A program made the translations under genes and the position numbers. 64,000 nucleotides of DNA from contig NZ_VITA01000011.1 of assembly GCF_007827695.1 (NCBI RefSeq), positions 1-64,000 on the forward strand, read 5' to 3'. Positions 53,605 through 63,674 of this stretch are shown here, piece after piece (the first letter of the stretch is position 1; each line of letters opens with the position of its first letter). Below the pieces are notes generated by a model. That model was not told the origin of the DNA. It saw only the letters and a program-made list of their open reading frames with translations, and ran no database searches. Source of the DNA: Sinorhizobium medicae (GTDB taxonomy: Bacteria > Pseudomonadota > Alphaproteobacteria > Rhizobiales > Rhizobiaceae).

Positions 53605-55440
53605 GTGACAGCAGAGAAGGCCGAGGGCGCTAAGGGCTTTGCCGGCTTCGACCCGAAATCGGTCGAGCCCTACATCGTCAAGGACCCCGAAAACCTGGCC
53701 ATCAACATGGCTCGCGCGGCCGAGCAGCTAGGAAAAGCTGCTTCCGCCTGGCTTGCGCCCCGCGAATCCGGAGAAAAGACGGATAGCTTCGCCGAGCCGG
53801 TCTCCGATATGGTCAAAACGCTTTCCAAAGTCTCGGAATACTGGCTCACAGACCCACGGCGGACACTCGAAGCCCAGACTCATCTTCTCGGCAGTTTCTT
53901 CGATATGTGGTCCCGGACGGTCCACCGGATGGCGGGCGACGCAGTCGACGAGCCGGCCAGCCTTCAGCGCAACGACAAGCGCTTCTCCGACGAAGACTGG
54001 GTGAGGAATCCCTTTTTCGATTTCATACGTCAGGCCTATTTCGTTACGTCGGACTGGGCGGAGCGCATGGTGAACGACGCCGAGGGCCTCGACGACCATA
54101 CCCGGCACAAGGCCGCCTTCTATGTTCGCCAGATTGCCAGCGCCCTTTCCCCGACCAACTTCATCACCACCAACCCGCAGCTATATCGCGAAACAGTGGC
54201 GACCAGCGGCGCCAATCTCGTGAAGGGCATGCAGATGCTGGCGGAGGACATCGCCGCCGGCCGCGGCGAGCTTCGCCTGCGGCAGACTGACACAAGCAAG
54301 TTCGCCATCGGCGAAAACATCGCGGTTACGCCGGGAAAAGTCATCGCGCAGAACGATATTTGCCAGGTGCTGCAATACGAGGCCAGCACCGAAACCGTAC
54401 TCAAGCGGCCGTTGCTCATTTGCCCGCCCTGGATCAACAAATTCTACGTGTTGGATCTCAACCCCGAGAAATCCTTCATCAAATGGGCGGTCGACCAGGG
54501 CCACACGGTCTTCGTCATTTCCTGGGTGAACCCTGACGAGCGCCATGCAACGAAGGACTGGGAAGCCTATGCGCGCGATGGCATCGGCTTCGCGCTGGAC
54601 ATCATCGAACAGGCAACCGAAGAGCGCGAAGTCAATTCCATCGGCTATTGCGTCGGCGGCACGCTGCTCGCCGCCACCCTGGCGCTGCATGCCGCGGAAA
54701 GGGATGACCGCATTCGCTCCGCGACGCTCTTCACCACCCAGGTGGATTTCACCCATGCGGGCGATCTGAAGGTCTTCGTGGACGACGACCAGATCCGCCA
54801 CCTCGAGGCCAATATGAGCGCCACCGGATATCTGGAAGGCTCGAAGATGGCGTCCGCCTTCAACATGCTGAGGGCCTCGGAGCTGATCTGGCCTTATTTC
54901 GTCAATAATTATCTCAAGGGTCAGGATCCCCTGCCCTTCGACCTGCTCTACTGGAATTCCGACTCGACACGGATGCCCGCGGCCAACCACTCCTTCTATC
55001 TCCGCAATTGCTATCTGGAGAACAGGCTTGCCAAAGGCGAGATGGTGCTTGCCGGTCGTCGGATATCCCTCGGCGACGTCAAGATCCCCGTCTACAATCT
55101 CGCGACGAAGGAGGATCACATCGCGCCGGCAAAATCGGTGTTTCTCGGAAGCAGCAGCTTCGGCGGCAAGGTGACGTTCGTGCTCTCCGGCTCGGGGCAC
55201 ATCGCGGGTGTGGTCAACCCCCCGGCTCGCGGCAAGTATCAATACTGGACGGGAGGGCCGCCCAAGGGCGACGTCGAAACCTGGATGAGCAAGGCAAAGG
55301 AAACGGCCGGCTCCTGGTGGCCGCATTGGCAAAGCTGGGTCGAACGGCTCGACAAACGCCGTGTTCCGGCCCGCAAGGCCGGGGGTCCGCTCAATTCGAT
55401 CGAGGAAGCTCCGGGCTCCTACGTGCGTATGCGCGCCTGA
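53605..55440 (+). CDS. phaC: Class I poly(3-hydroxybutyrate) synthase
   Basis: 611 residues from a GTG at 53605 with GGAGGAAA before it. The lipase-like box GYCVGG carries the nucleophile Cys349; the catalytic Asp is in ATKEDHIAP and His in [13 protein letters not shown]. It joins (R)-3-hydroxybutyryl-CoA into PHB, the main carbon store of free-living rhizobia. phaA and phaB are elsewhere. Start choice fits the known length of the rhizobial enzyme. Confidence 0.96.
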   Translation: MTAEKAEGAKGFAGFDPKSVEPYIVKDPENLAINMARAAEQLGKAASAWLAPRESGEKTDSFAEPVSDMVKTLSKVSEYWLTDPRRTLEAQTHLLGSFFDMWSRTVHRMAGDAVDEPASLQRNDKRFSDEDWVRNPFFDFIRQAYFVTSDWAERMVNDAEGLDDHTRHKAAFYVRQIASALSPTNFITTNPQLYRETVATSGANLVKGMQMLAEDIAAGRGELRLRQTDTSKFAIGENIAVTPGKVIAQNDICQVLQYEASTETVLKRPLLICPPWINKFYVLDLNPEKSFIKWAVDQGHTVFVISWVNPDERHATKDWEAYARDGIGFALDIIEQATEEREVNSIGYCVGGTLLAATLALHAAERDDRIRSATLFTTQVDFTHAGDLKVFVDDDQIRHLEANMSATGYLEGSKMASAFNMLRASELIWPYFVNNYLKGQDPLPFDLLYWNSDSTRMPAANHSFYLRNCYLENRLAKGEMVLAGRRISLGDVKIPVYNLATKEDHIAPAKSVFLGSSSFGGKVTFVLSGSGHIAGVVNPPARGKYQYWTGGPPKGDVETWMSKAKETAGSWWPHWQSWVERLDKRRVPARKAGGPLNSIEEAPGSYVRMRA

Positions 55441-55483
55441 CCCGCACTTCTCCTGTAAGTGCTCTACTAGAAAGTCCCGTTCC

Positions 55484-56203
55484 TTGAAGTTCACCGGCCC
55501 GCTCGTCCCTGCGACGCTCGTGCAGCGTTATAAGCGCTTCCTGTTCGACGCCATTCTCACCGACGGGATGGCAATTACCGGTTCATGCCCGAACACCGGC
55601 TCGATGCGTGGACTGACGACGCCCGGTTCACGGATATGGCTGTCGGAGCACGACAGCACGACGCGCAAATATCGCCACATGTTGGAGATCGTCGAGGCGG
55701 ACGGTACGCTCGTCGGCATCAACACGGGTTTGCCGAACCGGATTGCAGAAGAAGCGATCAGTGCAGGACAGGTCAGCAATCTCGACAGCTACGATACGCT
55801 TCGGCGCGAGCAGAGATACGGCCGCAATTCGAGGATCGACATTCTGCTCAGCGATGCGGAAAAGGGCCTTGCCTATGTCGAGGTGAAGAACGTTCATTTC
55901 AGCCGCCTCAGCGGTCTCGCCGAATTCCCCGACAGCCCTACCGAGCGCGGCGCCAAACATCTCGAGGAACTGGGGGATATGGTCGCGGCGGGACACCGCG
56001 CGATCATGCTCTATCTTGTTCAGAGAGATGATTGCAGCCGCTTTCGAATATGCCGTGAACTCGATCCGGTTTATGCGCGTGCGTTCGAACGGGCGAGCAC
56101 ACGCGGAGTCGAGGCCTATGCCGTGAAATGCCAGGTGTCGCCCCTGCAAATCGTGGCGACGGGACCGATGATGGTGGACGAAGCGGTCCCTGCTGTTTTA
56201 TGA
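55484..56203 (+). CDS. sfsA: Sugar fermentation stimulation protein homologue
   Basis: 239 residues from a TTG at 55484 ([19 protein letters not shown]), the only sensible start since the family begins with this segment; the ribosome binding site is weak. Conserved: HCPNTGSM-like [22 protein letters not shown] and [16 protein letters not shown], which match a nuclease-like PD-ExK fold. The function in vivo is uncertain. map follows after 29 nt. Confidence 0.92.
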   Translation: MKFTGPLVPATLVQRYKRFLFDAILTDGMAITGSCPNTGSMRGLTTPGSRIWLSEHDSTTRKYRHMLEIVEADGTLVGINTGLPNRIAEEAISAGQVSNLDSYDTLRREQRYGRNSRIDILLSDAEKGLAYVEVKNVHFSRLSGLAEFPDSPTERGAKHLEELGDMVAAGHRAIMLYLVQRDDCSRFRICRELDPVYARAFERASTRGVEAYAVKCQVSPLQIVATGPMMVDEAVPAVL

Positions 56204-56232
56204 AAACCGCCTGAAACAACGGAAGTTCTGGA

Positions 56233-57072
56233 ATGGTAACCTACATCGATGCCGGCGCGGCCCCCTACAAAAACACCGGCGTCATTCGTCTTTACGGAGC
56301 GGAGGGATTTGAAGGCATGCGCAAGGCCTGTCAGGTGACCGCACTTTGCCTGGACGAACTCGTGACGCGCGTGAGCCCGGGCGTGACGACGGAGGAGATC
56401 GACCGCTTCGTCTTCGAGTTCGGCATGGACCACGGTGCGCTGCCTGCAACGCTTAATTATCGCGGCTATACCAAGTCGTCCTGCACCTCGATAAACCATG
56501 TGGTCTGTCACGGCATCCCGAACGATAAGCCGTTACGCGAAGGGGACATCGTCAACATCGACGTGACCTATGTCGTCGATGGCTGGCACGGCGATTCCAG
56601 CCGTATGTATCCTGTCGGTGAGATAAAGCGCGCCGCCGAGCGCCTGCTGGACGTTACGCATGAATGTCTGATGCGCGGCATAGCCGCGGTTCGCCCAGGC
56701 GCGCGCACCGGGGCGATCGGCGAGGCGATCCAGCACTACGCCGAATCCGAGCGTTGTTCTGTCGTGCGAGACTTCTGCGGCCATGGCGTCGGCCGGCTTT
56801 TTCACGACGCACCCAATATCCTTCATTACGGCAGCGCCAATGAGGGACCGGAGCTCAAGGAGGGCATGATTTTCACGATCGAGCCGATGATCAATCTTGG
56901 CCGCCCGCATGTGAAGGTCCTTTCCGACGGCTGGACGGCGGTCACGCGAGATCGTTCGCTGTCGGCACAATACGAGCACACGGTCGGCGTCACTGCCGAG
57001 GGCTGCGAAATATTCACGCTTTCACCGGCCGGCCTTTTCAAGCCCGGTATTCAGGTTCCGGGCGACGCGTGA
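56233..57072 (+). CDS. map: Type I methionine aminopeptidase
   Basis: 279 residues. Metal ligands in [18 protein letters not shown] (two Asp), [12 protein letters not shown] (His), FTIEPMI (Glu) and QYEHTVGVT (Glu). It removes the N-terminal Met from new proteins. Its stop overlaps the radC GTG start (GTGA at 57069). Confidence 0.95.
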   Translation: MVTYIDAGAAPYKNTGVIRLYGAEGFEGMRKACQVTALCLDELVTRVSPGVTTEEIDRFVFEFGMDHGALPATLNYRGYTKSSCTSINHVVCHGIPNDKPLREGDIVNIDVTYVVDGWHGDSSRMYPVGEIKRAAERLLDVTHECLMRGIAAVRPGARTGAIGEAIQHYAESERCSVVRDFCGHGVGRLFHDAPNILHYGSANEGPELKEGMIFTIEPMINLGRPHVKVLSDGWTAVTRDRSLSAQYEHTVGVTAEGCEIFTLSPAGLFKPGIQVPGDA

Positions 57073-57851
57073 CGAAGACACCGCCCGCCCCCGAACCCGA
57101 CGTCCTTTTCGGCGCCACGGACGAACGTCAGTTTATCCCGCAGCAGCAAACGCCCGCCGCCGCGCCGGCGCCCACAGAGGATGCTCACTATCACGGCCAT
57201 CGGGATCGCCTGCGGGCTCGCTACCGTGAATACGGCGACGCGGCGCTGGCGGATTACGAAATTCTCGAACTCATTCTCTTCCGCCTCATCCCCCGCCGCG
57301 ATACGAAGCCGATCGCCAAGGCCCTGCTCGCCCGGTTCGGCACGCTCGCCGGCGTCTTCGGTGCCCCTTTGCACCTGCTTCACGAAGTGAAGGGAGTTAA
57401 GGAATCCGTTGCGCTCGATCTAAAGCTCGTCGCCACCGCCAGTCATCGCATGCTCAAGAGCGAATTGCGTAATAAGCAGGTTCTCTCCTCCTGGAGCGCC
57501 GTGATCGATTATTGCCATGCAGCGATGGCGCATGAGACGAAGGAGCAGTTCCGCATCCTTTTTCTGGACAAACGCAACACGCTGATCGCCGACGAGGTGC
57601 AGCAGCAGGGAACAATCGACCACACGCCCGTCTATCCTCGCGAGGTGGTCAAACGCGCACTGGAGCTTTCCGCCACTGCGTTGATCCTCGTCCACAACCA
57701 TCCCTCCGGCGACCCGACGCCGTCTTGCGCCGATATCGAGATGACGAAGCTCATCGCCGAGGCCGCCAAGCCGCTCGGCATTGCGCTTCACGATCACGTC
57801 ATCATCGGCAAGGACGGCCACGTCAGTCTCAAGGGGCTTCAATTGTTCTGA
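57069..57851 (+). CDS. radC: RadC-family JAB1/MPN domain protein
   Basis: 260 residues from a GTG overlapping the map stop. An N-terminal helix-hairpin-helix region (~45-110) precedes the metalloprotease-like JAMM motif [17 protein letters not shown]. Despite its name a DNA repair role is not established. The start gives an unusual Pro/Gln-rich N-terminal tail ([11 protein letters not shown]). Confidence 0.93.
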   Translation: MTKTPPAPEPDVLFGATDERQFIPQQQTPAAAPAPTEDAHYHGHRDRLRARYREYGDAALADYEILELILFRLIPRRDTKPIAKALLARFGTLAGVFGAPLHLLHEVKGVKESVALDLKLVATASHRMLKSELRNKQVLSSWSAVIDYCHAAMAHETKEQFRILFLDKRNTLIADEVQQQGTIDHTPVYPREVVKRALELSATALILVHNHPSGDPTPSCADIEMTKLIAEAAKPLGIALHDHVIIGKDGHVSLKGLQLF

Positions 57852-58053
57852 TAATAGGTCGGTCGGTAGCAGGCGCATTCTGGACGCATCACTGCGGCAT
57901 TTTCGGATCGTTCGACGACGGCTGCCCCGAGCTTCCCGCGTCATTCCTGATGTTATTCGTGAATAGCTGCGGCTTGCCTTCGTCATTGAGCCAGGCGTTC
58001 ATTCATGAATGCTTGTCAACCCAGCGCCGCCGATCCGGAGCCGGCCACAACTC

Positions 58054-59058
58054 CTATTCGTAAGCCGCGGTAATGGCCCGGGCGGCCGCTGCAATCATGG
58101 CTGCACGCTCTTCGTTGCCGGTCCGCGATTCCGCAACGAATGCGGCTACCGCTACATGTCTGCCATCGGGCGCGGTCAGAATGCCGACGTCGTTGGTCAC
58201 GCCATTGATACCGTTTCGGGTCCGGCTCGTGCCCGTCTTGTGCCCGATCGTCCAACCGGAAGGCACGCCGGCACGTAAGCGATCGGGAAACGTGACCGTC
58301 TTTTTCATGACCTCCAGTAGGTGAGCGGTCGAGGACGCGGACAGGAGTTGTCCCGCCGCCAACTTATGCAGGAAGCCAACCATGCCGCGGGGGCTGGCGG
58401 TGTCGCGCGGATCCGTGAGATAGGCTTCGAAAGCGGCCTGGCGCTTGGCTTCGGCAACCTCCTTGCGAGCCTGTTCGAGGCGTTCCGGGAATACGAACTT
58501 CGGTGTCCATCTCAGCCCGTCAGTTTCGGTTTGAAGCTCTCGCTCCGTTCGATCGATCCTGATGCCATGCAGCCCTGATTCACCGAGAAACGCCTGTATC
58601 GCCTTCGTGCCTCCCAGGCGCGAAATCAGCATGTCGGTGGCGGCGCTATCGCTTTCCACCACTGCACGACGAAGAAGGTCCCCAAGACTGGTTTCAAAGG
58701 AGCCTCTTTCGCTGACGATATCGGCTATGGGCTGGATATTAACGCTCAGATCCTCACGGCGAACAGTAACGCGGTCTGACAAGGCGACACGCCGCTCGTC
58801 AACCGCCCGCATCACGGCCGCGGCCACGACAAGCTTCATCACGCTCTGCAATGAGAAACGTTGCTCGCCATTCACGCAGATTGGGGGCGACGTTGGATCC
58901 TGCACGCAGATACCGACTCGCCCGGGATGCGCGCTGGCGAGAGCCGCGAGTTCAGTGTGAAGATGATTTCTATCACCTAGACCGCCTGCGGTCGGCTGAG
59001 TTGGAACGAGACTTACAACAAGTGTGACCGCAGCGGCCAGCCTAACGCCCTTTGACAT
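58054..59058 (-). CDS. Class A beta-lactamase-like serine hydrolase
   Basis: 334 residues from ATG 59058 (signal peptide, cleavage near residue 23). Motifs in order: S72-V-M-K75, S136-D-S138 in place of SDN, E172-R-E-L-Q176 in place of ExxLN, and K274-T-G with HKTGT. Two deviations (N to S, N to Q) are unlike TEM/SHV but some class A subgroups vary at the second site. About 20 extra residues lie between the omega-loop and the KTG region. It diverges from a broken LysR gene. Substrate range is unknown. Confidence 0.85.
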   Translation of the reverse strand: MSKGVRLAAAVTLVVSLVPTQPTAGGLGDRNHLHTELAALASAHPGRVGICVQDPTSPPICVNGEQRFSLQSVMKLVVAAAVMRAVDERRVALSDRVTVRREDLSVNIQPIADIVSERGSFETSLGDLLRRAVVESDSAATDMLISRLGGTKAIQAFLGESGLHGIRIDRTERELQTETDGLRWTPKFVFPERLEQARKEVAEAKRQAAFEAYLTDPRDTASPRGMVGFLHKLAAGQLLSASSTAHLLEVMKKTVTFPDRLRAGVPSGWTIGHKTGTSRTRNGINGVTNDVGILTAPDGRHVAVAAFVAESRTGNEERAAMIAAAARAITAAYE

Positions 59059-59874
59059 GATTTCACCAGTTTGAGGATGTGGTCGAGACGTTATTGCCAC
59101 ATCATAAAAACTGAGCCAAATGATAGATTATCATCGTAACCTGAACAGCATTCAGTTCGCGTGGATTGGCGCAGGATCGACCTCAATCTTCTCAAGGTGC
59201 TGGCAGTTATGTTGGAAGAACGTAGCGTCGCTCGCTGCCGAACGCCTCTTTGTTTCTCCTTCTGCCGTCAGTCACGCGCTCGCAAGGCTGAGAACGATGT
59301 TTTCGGATCCCCTGTTCGTCAGAACGGGAAGCGGGATGCTGCCAACCGCACGTGCACAAAGCCTGGAGCGCTCGCTGTCGCTTCTGAAAGCGCTGCTGGC
59401 CGCCGAGCTGGAAACAGATCGAGTGAGTGCGACAGAGGTGCCGTTCGAACCCGGCGAATCGGTGCGCGACGTTCGAATCGTCTCCCCAGGGGCCCTGGAG
59501 CTCTCGCTCCTGCCGACGTTGGCGACGATGTTGCGAGCGCGGGCGCCGCAGTGGTCGCTCACGATCGAACCGTTCGAGCGGCGCAGCTACGAGACCGATC
59601 TCGCCACAGGCCGGGTCGACTTCGTCCTTTCGGTCGGAGGCACAACACCCATCGGACAACTCGTCGATGCTGACGTCCTATGGGAGGATGAATTCGTTGT
59701 CCTGGCCGGTCCGCGCTCGGTGCTTCATGAAGGTTTCGATCGGATTTCGACCGAGCTCTACCTGGCGCAGCAACACATCTATCCGCTTCCCTGGCCGACT
59801 TCACAGAACTACCTTGATGTAGAGCTCGCTCGAGCCGGCAGACACCGCAAGATTGCCTTCTCCGTGCCGAGTTA

Positions 59875-59890
59875 GGTCGTAAACTCATAA
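59875..59890 (+). repeat. Left terminal inverted repeat of the IS
   Basis: GGTCGTAAACTCATAA; matches the complement of the right end at 13 of 16 positions. Confidence 0.88.
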
Positions 59891-59949
59891 AATCACTTGT
59901 TGTTTAGTCGCGCCGATGATTCAAGGCTTCCGAATGAGGGAGCCTTGGA

Positions 59950-60713
59950 ATGACGCGCCGCCGCTACGAACTCACCGACCACGAATGGTCAATCCTGTCG
60001 CCGCTGTTGCCCAACAAACCGTGTGGTGTTCCCCGCGTCGATGATCGGCGGGTGCTGAATGGCATCCTCTGGCGGTTTCGGACAGGCTCGCCCTGGGCGG
60101 AAATCCCGGAGCGCTATGGTCCGCCGACCACCTGCTACAACCGCTTCGTCCGCTGGCGGAAGGCCGGTGTCTGGGATCGGCTTCTTGAAGCCGTTTCCGA
60201 GGCTTACGATGGCGACATCGTCATGATCGACTCAACCTGTGTCCGCGTTCACCAGCACGCGGCCACGGGAAAAAGGGGGATGGAGACGATGGCGGCATGG
60301 GACGTTCCTGTGGCGGGCTCACGAGCAAAATCCACGCGCTCGTCGACGCCGAAGGTCGCCCCGTCAACCTCCGTCTGACCGGCGGGCAGATCGCCGACTG
60401 CACCGAGGCCGACGCGCTGACGGACGAGCTCGGCGAGGGAGATATCCTGCTGGCTGACAAGGGCTACGACAGTAATGCCATCCGGGCCAAGGTCGCCGAG
60501 CGAAAGGCCTGGGCCAACATTCCGCCGAAGACCAACCGTAAGGGCTCATTCGTTTTCTCGCGCTGGGTCTACCGGCAGCGGAACCTCGTGGAGCGGTTCT
60601 TCAATAGGATCAAACAGTTCCGAGGCATCGCAACCCGCTACGATAAGCACCCGGAAAACTACCTCGCCGCCGTAAAGCTCGTCGCCGCGAGGATATGGTG
60701 TCAAAGTTTATGA
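59950..60713 (+). CDS. IS5-family transposase in two overlapping frames (orfA/orfB)
   Basis: orfA (59950-60378, 142 residues as read) starts MTRRRYELTDHEWSILSPLL and has the first catalytic Asp in VMIDSTCVRVH. The rest continues in the -1 frame (orfB, ending 60713) with GGLTSKIHALVDAEGR, LLADKGYDSN (second Asp) and NLVERFFNRIKQFRGIATRYDK (Glu). The run GGGAAAAAGGGGG near 60267-60279 is a likely -1 slippage site giving the fused enzyme. Both parts look intact, so the element may be active. Confidence 0.9.
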
Positions 60714-60723
60714 GTCGACGCCC
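60708..60723 (-). repeat. Right terminal inverted repeat of the IS
   Basis: Read on the minus strand it is GGGCGTCGACTCATAA. The flanking TA at 60724-60725 is the second copy of the target duplication. Confidence 0.88.
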
Positions 60724-61262
60724 TATGCCGCCCTGGGTTACGTACTCGATACCACGGACCTCATAGCTTCGATGCCGGACCGGTCGGCACGAGCCCTGAT
60801 GTGCTGCCATCCCGATTTGAGGCTCATTCACCTTGACCCTCCCCGAAAGTCACAGCTTTCCTTGCTTTGGGGTATATCTGCCTTGCGAGAGCCGGCGATT
60901 TCGTGGGTCCGAACCATAATTCGAAACGCCGCAGCCGCATATGACGGCGCCGACGGAGGAACCATCCGGAGCATCAACAGCGATCAAGTCTAGATTACGA
61001 TGCTTTTAGATCGGATCGACCTAAAAACAGGATTGTGATCGATGCCAATCAACAGATGTCGTGTAGATGCAAACGTATCATCGTGGGGCGCGTTCTCCTC
61101 GAAAGGACGTCCATCGTTCTGACGAAAACGTGCAGCAGACGCATCCGGGACAGAGTGATGCCGCATTGCACGTCATCAAACGGTGCGATTGACGATATAG
61201 CTGTGCGTGCGCGAAATATGCCGCATCGCACAACGATTCTCACAGGATCAGGGGAAGCGTTC

Positions 61263-62666
61263 ATGAACCAGTACGATCTCATCGTCGTCGGCAGTGGTCC
61301 GGCCGGGCGCAGGGGTGCTATCCAGGCTGCGAAGCTCGGCAAGAAGGTGCTCGTCATCGAACAGGGGAAACGGGTCGGTGGCGTTTCCGTCCACACCGGA
61401 ACCATCCCGTCGAAAACCCTGCGGGAAACGGCGCTCAACCTGACAGGCTGGCGCGAGCGCGGCTTCTACGGCCGTTCCTATCGGGTCAAGCAGGAGATCA
61501 GTGCCGAAGATCTGCGCCGGCGTCTCATTATCACCCTCAACCATGAGGTGGAGGTGCTCGAACACCAGTTCGCGCGAAACCGGGTGCAACACATTCGCGG
61601 CCGGGCAAGCTTCGTTGGACCGACGACTCTCGAGATCTCCAAGGACGACGACGAGAGCATGCTCGTCTCCGGCACCAGCATCCTGCTTGCGGTGGGAACG
61701 AAGCCTTTTCGGCCGGACGACATGCCTTTCGACGGCAGAACGGTCGTCGACAGCGACGAATTGCTGGATATCCAGGAACTGCCGCGCTCGCTCGTGGTGA
61801 TCGGCGCCGGCGTCATCGGAATAGAATACGCCACCATCTTCAGTGCTCTGGACATCCAGGTGACGGTCATTGATCCCAAGACGACCATGCTCGATTTCAT
61901 CGACCGGGAGATTGTCGAGGACTTCACCTATCAACTGCGCGACCGCGCCATGAAGCTCAACCTTGGCCAGAAGGCGGAAAAGGTCGAGCGGCTTGAGGAC
62001 GGCAAGGTACTGCTCACCCTCGACAACGGCCGCAAGATCACGACCGAAATGGTATTGTTCGCCGCCGGCCGGATGGGTGCAACCGACGCGCTCAACCTTC
62101 CCGCCGCCGGCCTCGAGGCGGATGCCCGCGGGCGGCTGAAGGTCAATCCCGAGACCTTCCAGACGACGGTTCCGAACATCTACGCCGCAGGCGACGTCGT
62201 GGGCTTTCCGAGTCTTGCTTCGACCTCGATGGAGCAGGGCCGCGTCGCGGCTCGCGTGGCTGTCGGCGCGATCGCCAAGGAACCGCAGAAGTATTTCCCT
62301 TACGGAATTTATGCCGTGCCGGAGATCTCGACCTGCGGCCTCTCGGAAGAAGAGGTCAAAGAGCGGGGAATTCCGTACGAATGCGGCCTTGCGCGCTTCC
62401 GGGAAACCTCACGCGGACATATCATGGGCCTGGATTCCGGCCTCTTGAAAATGATCTTTTCGCTGAGGACACGGCGGCTGCTGGGCGTACATATCATCGG
62501 TGAAGGTGCTACCGAGCTCGTCCATATCGGACAGGCCGTGTTGAATCTGAAAGGCACCGTCGAATACTTCGTGGAGAATACTTTCAACTATCCCACGCTC
62601 GCCGAAGCCTACAAGATCGCCGGCCTCGACGCATGGAACCGCATGGGAGAGATCAAGTCGGAGTAG
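61263..62666 (+). CDS. sthA: Soluble NAD(P)+ transhydrogenase
   Basis: 467 residues from ATG 61263 with GGGGAAG before it. FAD motif IVVGSGPAGRRGAIQAAKLG, NAD(P) motif VVIGAGVIGIEYA, and C-terminal dimer domain with ENTFNYPTLAEAYK. Where lipoamide dehydrogenases have the redox disulfide (GGxCxxxGC), this protein has VGGVSVHTGTIPSKT with no cysteine, as expected for SthA. It interconverts NADH and NADPH. It converges with the suf genes. Confidence 0.93.
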   Translation: MNQYDLIVVGSGPAGRRGAIQAAKLGKKVLVIEQGKRVGGVSVHTGTIPSKTLRETALNLTGWRERGFYGRSYRVKQEISAEDLRRRLIITLNHEVEVLEHQFARNRVQHIRGRASFVGPTTLEISKDDDESMLVSGTSILLAVGTKPFRPDDMPFDGRTVVDSDELLDIQELPRSLVVIGAGVIGIEYATIFSALDIQVTVIDPKTTMLDFIDREIVEDFTYQLRDRAMKLNLGQKAEKVERLEDGKVLLTLDNGRKITTEMVLFAAGRMGATDALNLPAAGLEADARGRLKVNPETFQTTVPNIYAAGDVVGFPSLASTSMEQGRVAARVAVGAIAKEPQKYFPYGIYAVPEISTCGLSEEEVKERGIPYECGLARFRETSRGHIMGLDSGLLKMIFSLRTRRLLGVHIIGEGATELVHIGQAVLNLKGTVEYFVENTFNYPTLAEAYKIAGLDAWNRMGEIKSE

Positions 62667-62676
62667 CGGAAGGGAT

Positions 62677-62702
62677 TGCCGGCACTCATCCGCCTGCCGG
62701 CA
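62677..62702. terminator. Hairpin between convergent sthA and sufA
   Basis: Two copies of TGCCGGCA, each its own complement, can pair across a 10-nt loop 10 nt after sthA. Without a U tract it is only a possible bidirectional stop. Confidence 0.35.
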
Positions 62703-62787
62703 CGTTCTACGCGTTCTGACGGGAGAAGGAGATTCGCCGCTCCTGCCTCGCCAACTCCTGGGGGCTTGAACGCCGCAGGTGCTGAAA

Positions 62788-63180
62788 TCAGCTGGCGCGG
62801 ACCACCGCGTCGCCTCGTGCGGCAAGTGCGGCCAGATCGGCTGGCTTCAACTCGACCGATTCACCGCAGCCGCAGGCCGAAGTCTGATTCGGGTTATTGA
62901 AGGTGAAGCCGGAGCGCAGGGTTGTGGTCTCGAAATCCATCTGAGTACCGAGAAGATAGAGCACCGCCTCGGGGGCGACCCAGACTTTCGCACCCTCATG
63001 CTCGACCAGGTCGTCCTTCGAACTGGGTTCAGTGACCAGATCGATGGCATATTCCATGCCCGCGCATCCGCCCTTCTTGATGCTGACGCGAATGCCCTTA
63101 GCCTCGCCTCCGGCATTTTCCACGATCGACCGGACTCGGTTGGCGGCGGCATCGGTCAGGCTCATTATGGCAAAGCCCAT
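62788..63180 (-). CDS. sufA: Iron-sulfur cluster assembly A-type protein SufA
   Basis: 130 residues from ATG 63180 (MGFAIMSLTDAAANRV), with AAGGAG 9 nt before; an ATG three codons upstream overlaps that site. The three cluster-binding cysteines are in KKGGCAGMEY and SACGCG. It carries Fe-S clusters to apoproteins. It is the last gene of the suf run here. Confidence 0.93.
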   Translation of the reverse strand: MGFAIMSLTDAAANRVRSIVENAGGEAKGIRVSIKKGGCAGMEYAIDLVTEPSSKDDLVEHEGAKVWVAPEAVLYLLGTQMDFETTTLRSGFTFNNPNQTSACGCGESVELKPADLAALAARGDAVVRAS

Positions 63181-63283
63181 GGGCTTCATCTCCTTCGCGT
63201 CGCCGGGGTAAAGGCCCGGCGCTTCCAGATTGAATGTAATGCCCGCTTGCTGGCGGATCAATATCGGCAAGTGCTCAATGCGC

Positions 63284-63664
63284 TCAATACCAGCCGAGCG
63301 CCACCTGTGCTTCTTCCGACATCCGGTCAGGCGTCCATGGGGGGTCGAAGGTCATCGACACTTCTACGCCCGAAATACCCTCGACAGTGCCGACGGCATT
63401 CTCGACCCATCCCGGCATCTCACCCGCAACCGGGCAACCCGGCGCGGTCAACGTCATGTCGATCTTCACCATCCGATCATCCTCGATGTCGATCTTGTAG
63501 ATGAGACCGAGTTCAAAGATGTCGGCGGGGATCTCCGGATCGTAGACCGTCTTCAGAGCGGCGATGATGTCGTCGCTGAGGCGCGCCAGTTCCTCCGGCG
63601 GAATCGCCGAATGAACGATACCTTCGCGGACGTCGATTTTTTCTTGTGTTTGCTCGAGACCCAT
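63284..63664 (-). CDS. sufT: SufT / DUF59 (MIP18-like) Fe-S assembly protein
   Basis: 126 residues. DUF59 core: LKTVYDPEIPADIFELGLIY, then MTLTAPGCPVAGEMPGWVE with the conserved Cys, and VEVSMTFDPPWTPDRMSEEA. It helps Fe-S protein maturation. Sits 10 nt after sufS and 103 nt before sufA. Confidence 0.93.
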   Translation of the reverse strand: MGLEQTQEKIDVREGIVHSAIPPEELARLSDDIIAALKTVYDPEIPADIFELGLIYKIDIEDDRMVKIDMTLTAPGCPVAGEMPGWVENAVGTVEGISGVEVSMTFDPPWTPDRMSEEAQVALGWY

Positions 63665-63674
63665 GTCCGTTTCC

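Larger units (their letters stand above)
59875..60723 (+). mobile_element. IS5-family (IS427 group-like) insertion sequence
   Basis: 849 bp with 16-bp imperfect terminal inverted repeats (13 of 16 match) and a TA duplication at 59873-59874 and 60724-60725. It carries a two-frame transposase. Its presence inside the LysR gene is the cause of that gene's second break. Confidence 0.93.
59161..60993 (+). pseudogene. LysR-family regulator, disrupted by a frameshift and an IS
   Basis: GTG 59161 opens MDWRRIDLNLLKVLAVMLEERSV; near 59229-59231 the frame shifts, and the helix-turn-helix continues in the next frame as LAAERLFVSPSAVSHALARL. The effector domain runs on to 59874, where an 849-bp IS is inserted; the last ~90 residues (YAALGYVLDTTDLIASM...) resume at 60726. 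A 2-nt deletion best explains the first lesion. It faces the beta-lactamase gene and was probably its regulator. No function should remain. Confidence 0.9.

Noticed and set aside
53605..53760. Extended N-terminus of PHB synthase from 53398
   Set aside because: The upstream part overlaps a divergent lipoprotein gene and is not synthase-like; the GTG at 53605 has a strong ribosome binding site and gives the expected 611 residues.
59161..59874. AmpR-type regulator
   Set aside because: The helix-turn-helix and flanking sequence are of a general LysR type and do not match the AmpR N-terminus; only the divergent position next to a beta-lactamase resembles ampR.
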